Notes: generated from the sequence alone by a model not told the origin. Shown: positions 49,137 through 59,461, counted from the stretch's first letter. The stretch is DNA of 64,000 nucleotides from Shewanella glacialipiscicola (GCF_023283485.1 NZ_JAKILU010000016.1:30344-94343), one strand, 5' to 3'. Numbers and translations are program-made.

Positions 49137-50612
49137 TTAAGCCTTAACGGGAATGCGCTCGAGTACAGCCAGTAACAAGGTCCAGTACTGGCCGACTGTA
49201 GTGATGTTTACCATCTCATCTGGCCCGTGTGGATAACGGATTGTGGGGCCAATCGAGACCATATCCATTTCTGGGTAAGGTTTCTTGAATAGACCACACT
49301 CAAGACCCGCATGGATAACCATGATCACCGGTTCTTTGTGGTAAATATCTTGATAGGTTTCGCGCACTATCGCCATTACAGGCGAACTGTTATCTGGCTT
49401 CCAACCAGGATAGGCGCCGCTTAAATCAATATCGGCTCCGGCTAAGTTAGTCAACGCAGTTAACATGCCTTCAACTTGGCTGCGGCCAGAATCAATCAGT
49501 GAGCGAATAAGACACAAGATAGTGACTTGTTCATCGTCAGTGCTGATAACGCCAATGTTGAGTGAGGTTTCAGTGACTCCTTCGACTTCATCGCTCATGC
49601 GGATCACGCCATTTGGGCACACATGCAGCAAGTCAATTAACGTATTTTGGCTGTTTTCGCTCATCACCCGTTTTGGCGTAGGGATAGTGTTTAGCACTAA
49701 ACGTATATCTGGGTCGGCAATGGCGAGTTCGGTGCGGATCAGAGCCTCAAACTCAGCGACTTTCTCATGTAAAGCACTGAGGTTTTCTTCAGGCAACATA
49801 AAGCTGATGTTGGCTTCACGTGGGATGGCATTACGTAGTGAACCGCCGCTAAATTGTGTCAGCTCTAAGGCTAAATCATCGGCGTTTTCAAAGAGGAAAC
49901 GCGCCAATAACTTATTGGCATTACCGCGACCTAAGTGAATGTTCACCCCAGAGTGGCCGCCTTTTAAGCCTGATAAGTGCAGGCTAAAGGCTGAGTAACT
50001 TTGCTCAGAGGCTTGCCACACCATAGGCAGAGTGATTTGAGCGTCAACGCCACCGGCGCAGCCCATGTAAATCTCACCTTCTTGCTCTGAGTCGGTATTG
50101 ATCAAAATCTCAGCGTCTAACATGCCCGCCTGTAAACCGAAGGCGCCAGTCATGCCGGCTTCTTCATCGATGGTCAGCAGTACTTCTAATGGACCGTGCT
50201 TGATATCGTTGCTGCCTAAAATTGCCAGCGCTGATGCCATACCGATACCGTTATCTGAACCTAAGGTGGTGCCCTTGGCTTTAACCCAATCGCCATCGAC
50301 ATAAGCTTCGATAGGGTCTTTAGTAAAATCGTGTACTTTGTCGGCGTTTTTCTGCGGCACCATATCGATATGGGCTTGAATAACCACTATTTTACGATCT
50401 TCCATTCCGGGCGTCGCTGGTTTACGGATGATCAAATTGCCAACGGCATCTTCGACTACAGCAAGTTGTTTGCTTTTAGCCCAGGCTTGTATGTGCTGGC
50501 TTAAGGCTTGCTCATGCTTGGATGGGTGTGGAATCGCACAAATTTGTTCAAACCATTGCCATAAAGGCTGTGGGTATAACTGACTTAAGGCTGTCACTTG
50601 AGTGTCCCTCAT
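49137..50612 (-). CDS. pepD: Aminoacyl-histidine dipeptidase (M20)
   Basis: 491-residue cytosolic dipeptidase that cleaves Xaa-His and other dipeptides. Zinc and catalytic motifs: VIQAHIDMVPQK (His and Asp), GTTLGSDNGIGMASALA (bridging Asp), TIDEEAGMTGAFGL (catalytic Glu-Glu), NTDSEQEGEIYMGCAGG (Asp) and HAGLECGLFKK (His, Glu). Length fits PepD of E. coli (485). It is divergent from the M17 aminopeptidase gene 204 nt away. Confidence 0.94.
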   Translation of the reverse strand: MRDTQVTALSQLYPQPLWQWFEQICAIPHPSKHEQALSQHIQAWAKSKQLAVVEDAVGNLIIRKPATPGMEDRKIVVIQAHIDMVPQKNADKVHDFTKDPIEAYVDGDWVKAKGTTLGSDNGIGMASALAILGSNDIKHGPLEVLLTIDEEAGMTGAFGLQAGMLDAEILINTDSEQEGEIYMGCAGGVDAQITLPMVWQASEQSYSAFSLHLSGLKGGHSGVNIHLGRGNANKLLARFLFENADDLALELTQFSGGSLRNAIPREANISFMLPEENLSALHEKVAEFEALIRTELAIADPDIRLVLNTIPTPKRVMSENSQNTLIDLLHVCPNGVIRMSDEVEGVTETSLNIGVISTDDEQVTILCLIRSLIDSGRSQVEGMLTALTNLAGADIDLSGAYPGWKPDNSSPVMAIVRETYQDIYHKEPVIMVIHAGLECGLFKKPYPEMDMVSIGPTIRYPHGPDEMVNITTVGQYWTLLLAVLERIPVKA

Positions 50613-50816
50613 AAGGTCTTGTGGGTATAGGGCAAATTTGTGGCCATTCTAGCACATTCTGCGCAGCCAAATAATCTCAGTGCCACAGGCTTTTTTTGAG
50701 CTGGCAGGCAAAGTTTCCAGTTCGGTTTTTTTCGCGAGTGTTGATACCACGTTTAGATTGGTAATTAGGTGATAGAGCGGGAATAATGTAGGCACAATAA
50801 TGAAAAAGGATGGGTC

Positions 50817-52355
50817 ATGTTTCAAGTTAACTTCTTTGATGTAAAAGCAGAAAATGCCATTTTTAATGGTGAAGGCTGGGATGCTGTTGTGGTGGTAACG
50901 CCTGATCTGGATTCCATCATTTTTGATGAGATAGGCTTATTGGCCAAGCACGGTGCCCATGTCGATAAGCGTGTCGGTAAGAGCCCAACATTACTGTTTG
51001 CACCAGGGCTTGCGGGAGGGCGTTTGATCATCGCGCCTGTTACCCAAGTGAGCGACGAGTATGTCGATGTGCGTGTGTATGCCGATGCGGCAAGAGCGGC
51101 TATTACCATTGCAAAAGAGGCTGGGGCGAAACGTCCGCTATTATATGTCGCGCCATCGAAGGACGCGCGTTTTGGTTTTGCCGCTGAAGTTGCGGCGTTA
51201 GCCTGCGGTCAAGAACTGTGGCAAACCCTAGAGCTGCGTGAAGCGACACGTTTAACACCTGCATTTGAGGCGATAGGGCTATTATCGTTATCAACTCATA
51301 ACAGCAATTTACTCAATGCCTTAGAAGCGGGCCGCGTATTAGCACGGGATTTATGTGGTACAGAGCCTGAGCGTATGTCGGCTAAAGCGTTTGCCGATTA
51401 TTGTCTGCAATCTTTAGCGGGTAGCGTGATTAAAACAGCGGTGGTGGAAGACAGAGATATTTTAGAGCGTGATTATCCATTATTAAGTGCAGTGGCGCGT
51501 TCCTCTTTTGCTGTCGGTCGTCATCAACCCCGCGTAGTAAAATTAGAATATCTACCCGAGGGCGAAGTCACTCGCACTTTCCTGTTTGCGGGTAAGGGCG
51601 TGATTTACGATACTGGCGGCGCTGATCTCAAAGTTGGCGGTACTATGGCAGGCATGAGCCGCGATAAAGGCGGCGCCTCTGCTGTAGCGGGGCTATTCAA
51701 AACTCTATCAATGCTCAAGCCTAAGGGGATTCGAGTGATTGCCGAGTTAGGTTTAGTGCGTAACAGTATTGGTAGTGAAGCTTTTGTGACAGACGAAATC
51801 ATCACCAGCCATGCGGGCGTACGCGTGCGTATTGGTAATACCGATGCCGAAGGGCGCTTAGTGCTGGCGGATTTACTGAGCCATTTACGCATCAAAGCCG
51901 TGTCGGCGGTGAAGCCTGAGATGTTTTCAGTAGCAACACTCACAGGTCACGTAGTGCGTTGCTATGGCAGTTATCCCGCGGCGGTGGAAAACTCAGTGGC
52001 GAGTGCGCAGCAATGCGCTGTAACTTTACAACAACAGGCGAGCCAGTGGGGCGAACCCTTTGAAGTGTCTACATTACGCCCTGAAGACTTCGCGAAGATC
52101 CGCGATGTGTCAGGCGCTGCTGAAATATTATCTTCCAATAATGCGCCATCATCGATTACCGCCCGTGGACATCAATATCCTGCCGCATTTTTGCTAAAAG
52201 CGTCAGGGCTATTTGACCATGGCATTAATGCACCTATTCCATTAGCTTATATGCACTTAGATATCGCAGGTAGTGCGACTGAAGGCGATCCTCTCTATGG
52301 CAAACCTACGGCTAGCCCGCTGGTGGGCTTGTATCAATATCTGATCAATCGCTAA
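50817..52355 (+). CDS. M17 family leucyl aminopeptidase
   Basis: 512-residue cytosolic aminopeptidase with two zinc ions. The signature NTDAEGRLVLAD near residue 342 is intact. GVIYDTGGADLKVGGTMAGM and DKGGASAVAG carry the Lys and Asp ligands. It lacks the longer N-terminus of E. coli PepA, so it is not obviously the DNA-binding PepA/XerA; a peptide-catabolic role with pepD is inferred. ATG start has GGATGGG upstream. Confidence 0.9.
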   Translation: MFQVNFFDVKAENAIFNGEGWDAVVVVTPDLDSIIFDEIGLLAKHGAHVDKRVGKSPTLLFAPGLAGGRLIIAPVTQVSDEYVDVRVYADAARAAITIAKEAGAKRPLLYVAPSKDARFGFAAEVAALACGQELWQTLELREATRLTPAFEAIGLLSLSTHNSNLLNALEAGRVLARDLCGTEPERMSAKAFADYCLQSLAGSVIKTAVVEDRDILERDYPLLSAVARSSFAVGRHQPRVVKLEYLPEGEVTRTFLFAGKGVIYDTGGADLKVGGTMAGMSRDKGGASAVAGLFKTLSMLKPKGIRVIAELGLVRNSIGSEAFVTDEIITSHAGVRVRIGNTDAEGRLVLADLLSHLRIKAVSAVKPEMFSVATLTGHVVRCYGSYPAAVENSVASAQQCAVTLQQQASQWGEPFEVSTLRPEDFAKIRDVSGAAEILSSNNAPSSITARGHQYPAAFLLKASGLFDHGINAPIPLAYMHLDIAGSATEGDPLYGKPTASPLVGLYQYLINR

Positions 52356-52517
52356 CGAGTAGTAGTAACAAATAGAAATAATTCTGTAATATCTTATTTA
52401 TTAGATGGTTGCAGGATTATTTCTGTTTTTATGTGAAGCAGGTCGCCATTAACCTCACTATAGTTGTGTAATTTAATTACATTAAAAAGCCTTAATCAAA
52501 AAAAATACAAATAAAGG

Positions 52518-52545
52518 TTGTAATAAAACTACAAAACCATATAAT
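52518..52545 (+). promoter_or_regulatory. Sigma-70 promoter of the GGA-leader transcript
   Basis: TTGTAA (52518), 16-nt spacer and TATAAT (52540-52545). A start near 52552 would put about 165 nt of leader before the 32-codon ORF. Confidence 0.65.
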
Positions 52546-52580
52546 GATTTTCGTGGATTAGGCACTGGCCTATTCCCTCT

Positions 52581-52710
52581 AGTCTATCCAGGATGGATAA
52601 ATTTCTCCAAGGACCCGAGTGACAAGTCGTCTCAATGGATATGAGAAAATCTAGTTCCAAGGAACCGAGCCAAGCTTTACTAGAGTACTTAATCACATTT
52701 ACGAGGAGCA
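52581..52710 (+). ncRNA. Leader with repeated GGA-loop hairpins (candidate CsrA target)
   Basis: Four closely spaced hairpin candidates expose GGA. They are TATCC-AGGAT-GGATA (loop AGGAT), CTC-CAAGGACCC-GAG, TCTCA-ATGGATA-TGAGA (loop ATGGATA), and TTCCAAGGAACC. CCAAGGACCCGAG (52607) and CCAAGGAACCGAG (52657) are near-identical repeats 50 nt apart. CsrA/RsmA binds AnGGA in hairpin loops, and the GAGGAG ribosome-binding site of the small ORF would be a further site. This is inference from motif and structure only. Confidence 0.5.
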
Positions 52711-52716
52711 TTGACT

Positions 52717-52815
52717 ATGTCTTATACAGGTACAAAACATATTTATTGGCAGAACACTTGGTTTAACACTGATGTTTTGCGTGGCGGTTTATTCGCCATG
52801 AGCTTTAAGGTTTAA
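52717..52815 (+). CDS. 32-codon small ORF behind the GGA leader
   Basis: ATG at 52717 with GAGGAG 8 nt upstream encodes MSYTGTKHIYWQNTWFNTDV followed by LRGGLFAMSFKV. It has a strong ribosome-binding site and its own promoter and terminator. The sequence is rich in aromatic residues and polar, without a membrane segment. I recognise no family. A minus-strand ORF (52812-53018) overlaps its end by 4 nt and is thought spurious. Confidence 0.6.
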   Translation: MSYTGTKHIYWQNTWFNTDVLRGGLFAMSFKV

Positions 52816-52978
52816 CCCTCCTTAAAGTTTGAGTTTCCATCATCCATCAACCTTTGTATCGCCTTTTTGGCGTGTTTAGACTCAAGTAGTATGTTTGTGT
52901 TTTTGCATGAATATACCAGGTTTTTCCCGTTAGCGCGGTAATGTACTTCCCCGAAAGGGACGCTTGAAATATGTCTTT

Positions 52979-53006
52979 GCCTGCTCATTGAGCAGGCTTT
53001 TTTTTG
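52979..53006 (+). terminator. Terminator closing the GGA-leader transcript
   Basis: GCCTGCTCA and TGAGCAGGC with one-base gap, then eight T. About 160 nt lie between the small ORF and this terminator, with no other credible ORF. Confidence 0.85.
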
Positions 53007-53302
53007 TCTTTTTTTCAAATGAATGATTTTTATTAACGCAGGCTGAGCTTTTGGTGGACTTTAAAAGTTTTGTTCTCGCAGCACGTTAGAAATAATCATT
53101 CAGTCTTACATCCAGCGTTCATACCACTAAAATCGTTACTGGCATTTATAATGAGTCGCTAGATACTTTACCGTTGTTATACCTTGCCAATTTTCTGGCC
53201 TGACCAGCCTAAACTCCCTATACTTGCAATGAATATAGCCATGTTTAAAAATGGTAATATTGAGTGACCCTACCTACTTAAAATAAAAAGGCATCCAGTT
53301 TC

Positions 53303-54592
53303 ATGTTAGAGAAATTGTTCAAACTTAAACAAAATCAAACGAGCCTCAAGCAGGAAGCTATCGCAGGTTTGACCACATTTATGACCATGGCTTACATTAT
53401 TTTTGTCAACCCTATGATGTTAGCTGATGCGGGTATGGACCACGGGGCTGTGTTTGTTGCCACTTGTTTAGCCGCTGCAGTTGGCTGTTTAGTGATGGGT
53501 TTGATGGCAAATTATCCCATTGCGCTTGCACCTGGTATGGGGCTTAACGCCTTTTTTACCTATACGGTTGTCGGTGAGATGGGCTACAGCTGGGAAACAG
53601 CCCTAGGCGCAGTATTTCTGTCGGGGATTTGCTTTCTCGTTTTATCTTTAGTGCGCATTCGAGAATGGATCGTCAATAGTATTCCCATGTCGCTACGTAT
53701 TGGTATTGCCGCTGGTATCGGTTTGTTTCTCGCGCTGATTGGCCTTAAGAGTGCGGGTATTGTGGTGGCAAGCCCTGCGACGCTGGTGACTTTAGGTGAT
53801 ATAACTGCCTTTCCAGCAGTGATGGCGGTGTTAGGTTTTTTCCTGATTATTGCGTTAGTGCAACGTGGGATGAAATCGGCGGTGATGTTAAGCATCCTTA
53901 TTATCACCGGTCTTGGGTTGATATTTGGCGATGTACAGTATAACGGTATTGTGTCTATGCCACCGTCTATTATGCCAACATTTATGAAGATGGATTTATC
54001 TCAAGTATTTGAAGTCAGTATGTTATCGGTCGTATTTGCTTTCTTATTTGTCGATCTATTTGATACCTCTGGTACCTTAGTTGCCGTTGCGCAGCGCGGT
54101 GGTTTTCTTGACGATAAGGGCCGTTTACCACGTTTAAATCGTGCTTTAACTGCCGACAGTTTAGCAACGATTGTAGGTGCCGCGTTTGGAACATCGACAA
54201 CAACAAGCTATGTAGAAAGTACCGCGGGCGTCAGTGTGGGTGGTCGTACTGGTTTAACCGCTGTGGTGGTGGGATTACTGTTTATTGCCGCGTTATTTAT
54301 ATCGCCATTGGCAGGCATGATCCCCGCTTACGCCACGGCGGGTGCATTGTTTTATGTGGCTATTTTGATGATGTCAGGGCTTATGCATGTGGAATGGGAA
54401 GATTTAACCGAAGCCGCCCCTGTCGTTGTGGTGTGTATTTTAATGCCGCTGACTTTTTCTATCGCGACGGGCATTGCCTTCGGGATGATTTCCTATGCGG
54501 CGATTAAGTTAATGACCGGTCGTTTTAGCGATCTCAATGTGGGTATATTAGTGATTGCAGCACTGTTTTTGGCTAAATTTATTTACGGTTAA
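53303..54592 (+). CDS. NCS2 purine permease, AzgA/GhxP-like
   Basis: 429-residue transporter with about 13 helices. It matches the AzgA-type (guanine/hypoxanthine/adenine) branch of NCS2: EAIAGLTTFMTMAYIIFVNP, ALAPGMGLNAFFTYTVV and FGTSTTTSYVESTAGVSVGGRTG. No purine riboswitch or PurR site is evident upstream. Exact base specificity is not decided here. Confidence 0.88.
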   Translation: MLEKLFKLKQNQTSLKQEAIAGLTTFMTMAYIIFVNPMMLADAGMDHGAVFVATCLAAAVGCLVMGLMANYPIALAPGMGLNAFFTYTVVGEMGYSWETALGAVFLSGICFLVLSLVRIREWIVNSIPMSLRIGIAAGIGLFLALIGLKSAGIVVASPATLVTLGDITAFPAVMAVLGFFLIIALVQRGMKSAVMLSILIITGLGLIFGDVQYNGIVSMPPSIMPTFMKMDLSQVFEVSMLSVVFAFLFVDLFDTSGTLVAVAQRGGFLDDKGRLPRLNRALTADSLATIVGAAFGTSTTTSYVESTAGVSVGGRTGLTAVVVGLLFIAALFISPLAGMIPAYATAGALFYVAILMMSGLMHVEWEDLTEAAPVVVVCILMPLTFSIATGIAFGMISYAAIKLMTGRFSDLNVGILVIAALFLAKFIYG

Positions 54593-54696
54593 TCGTGTAT
54601 ATAGTGCAGCGCCGTCGGTCATGTTTGTATGCACTATGAGTCATACTGATTAGCGCAAACGAGTATGCATATTGTCTACAATAGATAAGATTTTTT

Positions 54697-54726
54697 AAGG
54701 GTCATCTAACCGATGCCCCTTTTTAA
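54697..54726 (+). terminator. Terminator of purine permease gene
   Basis: AAGGG-CATC and GATG-CCCTT stem with one mismatch and T-run. Confidence 0.75.
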
Positions 54727-54837
54727 TGTGCGATTTCTAACAAACTGTAAAATTTATCTCTAGTTAGCCACTCCTTGCTACCAATTACCCAGCGGATTAG
54801 GTATAAGGGCTGTTCGGTTATTTTTTACTAATGAATA

Positions 54838-55956
54838 ATGAACTTAAGTGATATTGCGTATCGCCGCGTGGTAGTGAAATTAGGGACGAGTGTGCTCACC
54901 TCTGGCAGTAAACAGCTAGATAAAGCCCACATGGTTGAGCTTGCTCGTCAAATGGCCGCACTGATGAAGTCAGGGGTCGAAGTCGTATTATGCACCTCAG
55001 GAGCCATTGCCGCTGGGCGCGAACATCTCCAATACCCGACACTGCCCGACACTATGGCGAATAAACAATTATTAGCCGCTGTCGGGCAAAGCCAGTTGAT
55101 CCTCGCTTGGTCACAACTCTTTAGTATTTATGGGCTGCATGTCGGCCAATTGCTGCTGACCCGTGCTGATTTGCAGGATAGAGAACGTTACCTGAATGCC
55201 CGCGACACGCTTAATGCTTTGCTGGCTAATAATATTGTGCCGATCATTAATGAAAACGATGCGGTGGCCACTAACGAAATCAAAGTGGGTGATAACGATA
55301 ATCTGTCGGCCCGTGCGGCGCTGCTGTGTGATGCTGATTTATTGATTTTATTGACGGATCAGAAAGGCTTATTCGATGCTGATCCACGCACTAATCCTGA
55401 TGCTAAGCTGATTTCGCAGGTAGTCAAAATTGACGATAGCCTTCGGATGCTGGCGGGCGGTTCTGTGTCGGGTTTAGGCACAGGCGGTATGTCGACTAAA
55501 TTGGAGGCGGCGGATATTGCTCGCCGTGCGGGGATTGAAGTGGTTATTGCCTCTGGTCATCACCCCGATGTGATTAAAAAAGTGGTGAGTAAAGAATCGG
55601 TTGGCACGCATTTTAGTGCCATCGAAAACCCGCTCGAAAGCCGTAAACAGTGGATTTTAGCTGGCCCTGCGACCCAAGGCTCTTTAGTGCTCGATGCGGG
55701 CGCCGTGAAAGCGGTGACAGACAAGGGCCGCAGCCTATTGTCTAAAGGTATTGTCGGTGTTAAAGGCAAATTTGAGCGCGGTGCAACGCTGCAATTAGTC
55801 GATCAACAGGGTAAAGTTATAGCCAAAGGAATGACACGTTATTGTGCTCAAGCCCTAGGTTTAATCGCAGGTAAACATTCCGACGAGATCGAGTCAGTAC
55901 TCGGTTACGATTATGGTGATGCAATAGTGCATCGCAACGACATGGTAGTCCTATAA
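54838..55956 (+). CDS. proB: Glutamate 5-kinase
   Basis: 372-residue enzyme for the first step of proline synthesis. The N-terminal amino-acid-kinase domain ([59 protein letters not shown]) is followed by a C-terminal PUA domain (about 280-370). The Shine-Dalgarno is weak. proA follows after 12 nt, forming the operon. Confidence 0.95.
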   Translation: MNLSDIAYRRVVVKLGTSVLTSGSKQLDKAHMVELARQMAALMKSGVEVVLCTSGAIAAGREHLQYPTLPDTMANKQLLAAVGQSQLILAWSQLFSIYGLHVGQLLLTRADLQDRERYLNARDTLNALLANNIVPIINENDAVATNEIKVGDNDNLSARAALLCDADLLILLTDQKGLFDADPRTNPDAKLISQVVKIDDSLRMLAGGSVSGLGTGGMSTKLEAADIARRAGIEVVIASGHHPDVIKKVVSKESVGTHFSAIENPLESRKQWILAGPATQGSLVLDAGAVKAVTDKGRSLLSKGIVGVKGKFERGATLQLVDQQGKVIAKGMTRYCAQALGLIAGKHSDEIESVLGYDYGDAIVHRNDMVVL

Positions 55957-55968
55957 GCGAGGTCTGTT

Positions 55969-57246
55969 TTGAGTCAAATTCAGCAAGAGCAATATATACA
56001 GCAACTTGGCATAAATGCTAAACAGGCAAGTTATGCTTTAGCGAACTTAACGGCAAGCCAAAAAGCCGAATTACTCAAAGCTATTGCCGATGCGTTAACC
56101 CAGAATACGCTGGCGATTTTAGCCGCTAATGCCAAAGATGTGGCTGCGGCTAAAGCAGACGGGCTCACCTATGCAATGATTGACCGATTATTGTTAGATG
56201 AGGCGCGTTTAGCGAGCATTATTGGCGATATTAGTGACGTTATTCGTCTTGCCGATCCCGTTGGTGAAGAGTTTGGTAGTCAACTACTCGATAACGGTTT
56301 AAGGCTCACTCGCCGCCGAGTACCGCTTGGGGTGATTGGAGTTATTTATGAGGCGCGGCCCAATGTGACGGTTGATATTGCGGTGCTGGCACTCAAAACC
56401 GGCAACGCGGTTATTCTTCGTGGTGGTAAAGAAACCCTGCAATCGAATAAGTTAATCAGTGACGTGATCCGCAGCGCTGTGGTCGCCCAAGGTTTGCCTA
56501 TCGATGCGGTGCAATTTATCGACTCGCCAGATAGAGCACTAGTGACAGGTTTACTTAAGCTTGACCAATATGTCGACATGATAGTGCCCCGCGGTGGTCA
56601 AGCGCTGCAGCGTTTATGCGCAGAGCAGGCGACAATCCCCGTAATATTAGGGGGGATTGGTATTTGCCATTTGTATGTTGATAAAAATGCCGATCTTGAA
56701 CGTGCGCTCGCGGTGATTGCTAACGCCAAAGTGCAACGTCCAACAGTATGTAATGCGCTCGATACTTTGCTGGTGGATGAGCGGGTGGCGAGCACATTTG
56801 TGCCGCAAATTGCCGAATATCTACATCGTTTAGGTGTGCGTTTTTCAGTCTGTGAGCAAACTTATACATTGCTTGATGGCTTAGGTTTTGATCTTTCCCT
56901 CGCCAAGCCTGAAGATTTTGGTATCGAGTGGTTGTCGTTAACCATAGGTATCAAAGTGGTAAGCGATATTGACGCCGCCATTGGCCATATTCGTCACTAT
57001 TCTAGCGGCCATTCTGAAGCGATTTTAACTGATGATATTCATGCTGCTGCGCACTTTATGAATGAAGTCAACTCTGCTGCTGTGTATGTTAATGCCAGTA
57101 CGCGCTTTACCGATGGCGGTCAGTTTGGCCTTGGCGCCGAGGTCGCGGTGAGCACACAAAAACTCCACGCCCGTGGCCCCATGGGGCTTGAGGCATTAAC
57201 CACCTATAAATGGTTAGCCTGGGGTGATTACACCAGCCGCGTGTAA
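55969..57246 (+). CDS. proA: Gamma-glutamyl phosphate reductase
   Basis: 425-residue NADPH-dependent reductase, second enzyme of proline synthesis, forming glutamate semialdehyde. [21 protein letters not shown] and the catalytic Cys region [13 protein letters not shown] are intact. TTG start at 55969 with GAGG 6 nt upstream. 12 nt after proB. Confidence 0.95.
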   Translation: MSQIQQEQYIQQLGINAKQASYALANLTASQKAELLKAIADALTQNTLAILAANAKDVAAAKADGLTYAMIDRLLLDEARLASIIGDISDVIRLADPVGEEFGSQLLDNGLRLTRRRVPLGVIGVIYEARPNVTVDIAVLALKTGNAVILRGGKETLQSNKLISDVIRSAVVAQGLPIDAVQFIDSPDRALVTGLLKLDQYVDMIVPRGGQALQRLCAEQATIPVILGGIGICHLYVDKNADLERALAVIANAKVQRPTVCNALDTLLVDERVASTFVPQIAEYLHRLGVRFSVCEQTYTLLDGLGFDLSLAKPEDFGIEWLSLTIGIKVVSDIDAAIGHIRHYSSGHSEAILTDDIHAAAHFMNEVNSAAVYVNASTRFTDGGQFGLGAEVAVSTQKLHARGPMGLEALTTYKWLAWGDYTSRV

Positions 57247-57268
57247 TGTTTTTCTGTTAGAAATAAGC

Positions 57269-57302
57269 AGCCGTTAACGCCATGCGTCGACGGCTTTTTT
57301 AT
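57269..57302 (+). terminator. Terminator of proBA
   Basis: AGCCGT and ACGGCT with an inner ACGC/GCGT pairing, then TTTTTT. Confidence 0.75.
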
Positions 57303-57449
57303 GCGAATTAATCGATAGATTCCGCTTAATACGATTGCTATAACAGCATGTCGTGGTGTGAAATATTTTGTGAAGGGTGGTGTAAAGGTTTGCAATGAAG
57401 GAGCTAAGGGTTAAAAGTATTAAAAATAAAACGATGATAAACAAGAAGC

Positions 57450-57752
57450 TTAATGGAATAGCTGCAGACTCGTGGCGATAAGCCAAATACAAAGAAATAC
57501 CAACGACATCAATGCTGTAAATTTACGAAACGGAACAATGTATTCCAAGGTGTAGATAAAGTATTTTTCTTGCACTCTGCGGGTGAGTAATACCGCCGGC
57601 AGCATAAAACTGCAGTACAGCATGACCACCATAGTGGTGAAGTCATTACCCCAAAAATATTCGTAAATAAATAAGCCAATACAAAGCAGCATCGCCACCC
57701 AACTGAGACGGCCGATATTATTTTCTGGCATCCATAGTGTTGATCTTTCCAT
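57450..57752 (-). CDS. Small membrane protein of unknown function
   Basis: 100-residue protein with three predicted helices (LSWVAMLLCIGLFIYEYFW, TTMVVMLYCSFMLPAVLL, KFTALMSLVFLCIWLIATSL). I start at ATG 57752 (MERSTLWMPENN), where AAGGA lies 7 nt upstream; the longer frame has no support. No family recognised. It lies on the minus strand downstream of ybaK and could be read from the same transcript. Confidence 0.65.
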   Translation of the reverse strand: MERSTLWMPENNIGRLSWVAMLLCIGLFIYEYFWGNDFTTMVVMLYCSFMLPAVLLTRRVQEKYFIYTLEYIVPFRKFTALMSLVFLCIWLIATSLQLFH

Positions 57753-57860
57753 TTGACTGTCCTTAGCCTCATTTTTCACTGTACAATTTATAGCTTGATA
57801 TGGGTGGTTTTTCAAACGTTTTAAATACGATAAACCTATCGTAATGATATTAGATGCCGC

Positions 57861-58337
57861 TTATAGCGTCTTGATGTCGGCAAATGTTCCCTTGCACAGT
57901 TTGGCCAAATCATTAGCGGCTAAGCTAATTTCTAAACCGCGGCGGCCGGCGCTTACATAAATCCTATCAAAGTTCTGCGCACTAGCATCAATCAAGGTGG
58001 GTAACGGTTTTTTTTGTGCCAGCGGGCTAATGCCGCCCACAAGATAACCCGAGGATTTTTGCGCTAACTCTGCATCGGCCATTTGCAGCTTTTTTTGTCC
58101 TAAACATTTAGCTACGGTTTTGAGATTGAGCTGATGATCAACCGGCACTAAAGCGACCGCAAGCGGTGCGTGCGTTTTATCGGTGGCCACTAACAGGGTT
58201 TTAAATACCTGTGCGGTATCTAATCCTAACGTGTTGGCCGCTTCTTCGCCGTAGGCCGCGCAGTGTGGGTCGTGGCTGTACTCAAGGATATCAAACGGGA
58301 TCTGGGCTTTCTTAGCCAGACGAACGGCAGGGGTCAT
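57861..58337 (-). CDS. ybaK: Cys-tRNA(Pro) deacylase, YbaK/EbsC
   Basis: 158-residue tRNA editing protein that hydrolyses Cys-tRNAPro. Conserved stretches: VFKTLLVATDKTHAPLAVALVP with the catalytic lysine, LKTVAKCLGQKKLQMAD, SGYLVGGISPLAQKK. Follows the EamA gene after 26 nt on the same strand. Confidence 0.92.
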   Translation of the reverse strand: MTPAVRLAKKAQIPFDILEYSHDPHCAAYGEEAANTLGLDTAQVFKTLLVATDKTHAPLAVALVPVDHQLNLKTVAKCLGQKKLQMADAELAQKSSGYLVGGISPLAQKKPLPTLIDASAQNFDRIYVSAGRRGLEISLAANDLAKLCKGTFADIKTL

Positions 58338-58363
58338 TGTCTACTCCTTTACAACATAGAGAT

Positions 58364-59284
58364 TTATTTGGCTAGCTTTGGGCCTAGTTTACGGTTTCGG
58401 TCGATATAACGCGGTAAAAGTTGCTGTAACACCATACCCGACAGAATAAAAGCGAGCCCGAGATACGTGGCCGTAGTAATTGTTTCTTGCAAAATCCATG
58501 CGATAAATCCAATTGACATCACCGGAGATAAAAACACCATAGTGCTAATGTTAGCGGTGCGGGTGGCCATTTTAAGCGCCATTAACCACAGCACAAAAGT
58601 AATGCCCATCTCAAATAGTCCGACATACATACCCGCAAATATTGCCTTAACACTAAAACTTGGCATCACATCGGTCAGCATTAACGTGGCGGTGATAAAA
58701 GGTAAGCCGATGAGAAAACTGAGTAATAAACTCACCACAGGATCGCCTTGATCTTTGGTATTGACGATCCAATATAAGCACCAGAGTAAGGTACTGGTGA
58801 GGGCAAGGCCAATGCCGAGCGGGCTATCAAAGTTAAAACCGCTGATATCGCCGCCAGTGGCAATGATAAAAACTCCAGAGTAGGCAATCAAAGCCGCGGC
58901 AATATCACTTTTACGTAAGTGCTGTTTTAACAAAGGCGCAGCGAGTAACGGCAACAATACCGCCCAAGTGTAATTAAGTGACAAGGCTTGTTGTGCGGGC
59001 AGTAAGGCATAAGCCTTAAATAGCACAACGTAGTAAAGAAAAGGATTGATAAGCCCTGTGACTAAATAAAAAGTGGGTCGGCGCAAAAATTGTTGTGGTA
59101 GCAAAGAGAGCTTATGTTGCCAAGCGAGAATACCGCTAAGGGCAACAATGGAGGTGAGTACAGCCACAAAAACTAATTGCAGCGGGCTGTAATAGCTCAA
59201 AGCAATTTTAAATGCTGTGGCAACCGTAGACCAAAGAAAGACCGCCGCCATGCCATACACATACGCTAGATTTGAAGCCTTCAC
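58364..59284 (-). CDS. EamA/DMT family transporter
   Basis: About 306-residue membrane protein with ten helices in two EamA repeats; the second opens near residue 155 with LGIGLALTSTLLWCLYWIV. I start at GTG 59284 (protein VKASNLAYVYGMAAVF), with AAGG 8 nt upstream; an earlier GTG at 59311 lacks a Shine-Dalgarno. Substrate unknown. Upstream of ybaK and likely cotranscribed. Confidence 0.82.
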   Translation of the reverse strand: MKASNLAYVYGMAAVFLWSTVATAFKIALSYYSPLQLVFVAVLTSIVALSGILAWQHKLSLLPQQFLRRPTFYLVTGLINPFLYYVVLFKAYALLPAQQALSLNYTWAVLLPLLAAPLLKQHLRKSDIAAALIAYSGVFIIATGGDISGFNFDSPLGIGLALTSTLLWCLYWIVNTKDQGDPVVSLLLSFLIGLPFITATLMLTDVMPSFSVKAIFAGMYVGLFEMGITFVLWLMALKMATRTANISTMVFLSPVMSIGFIAWILQETITTATYLGLAFILSGMVLQQLLPRYIDRNRKLGPKLAK

Positions 59285-59431
59285 TCTAATGACCTTACTA
59301 TAGATAATCACCCGCCCAATGGGGGCTGATTGAATAACAGCCTTGGCTGATAAGCAAGACTATTTTGCAGTGATAAATATTTTATCTTGATACTGCTGCG
59401 GGAAAGATAAATTAGAAAATTTTTTTGTTAA

Positions 59432-59461
59432 CCCTTGTAATTAAATTCCCTGTCCCAATAT
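59432..59461 (+). promoter_or_regulatory. Sigma-32 heat-shock promoter of dnaK
   Basis: CCCTTGTAA, 13-nt spacer, CCCAATAT resembles the sigma-32 consensus (CTTGAA, N13-15, CCCCATNT). About 105 nt before the dnaK start. Confidence 0.75.

Noticed and set aside
49465..49938. 157-codon frame antisense to pepD
   Set aside because: Shadow of the intact pepD coding sequence.
52812..53018. 68-codon minus-strand frame opposite the GGA-leader transcript
   Set aside because: Its start lies in the A-run of the plus-strand terminator and no Shine-Dalgarno supports the internal ATG. A real protein cannot be fully excluded.
54651..54675. PurR-like GCGCAAACG sequence downstream of the purine permease
   Set aside because: Only half of the operator is recognisable and it lies after, not before, the permease gene.
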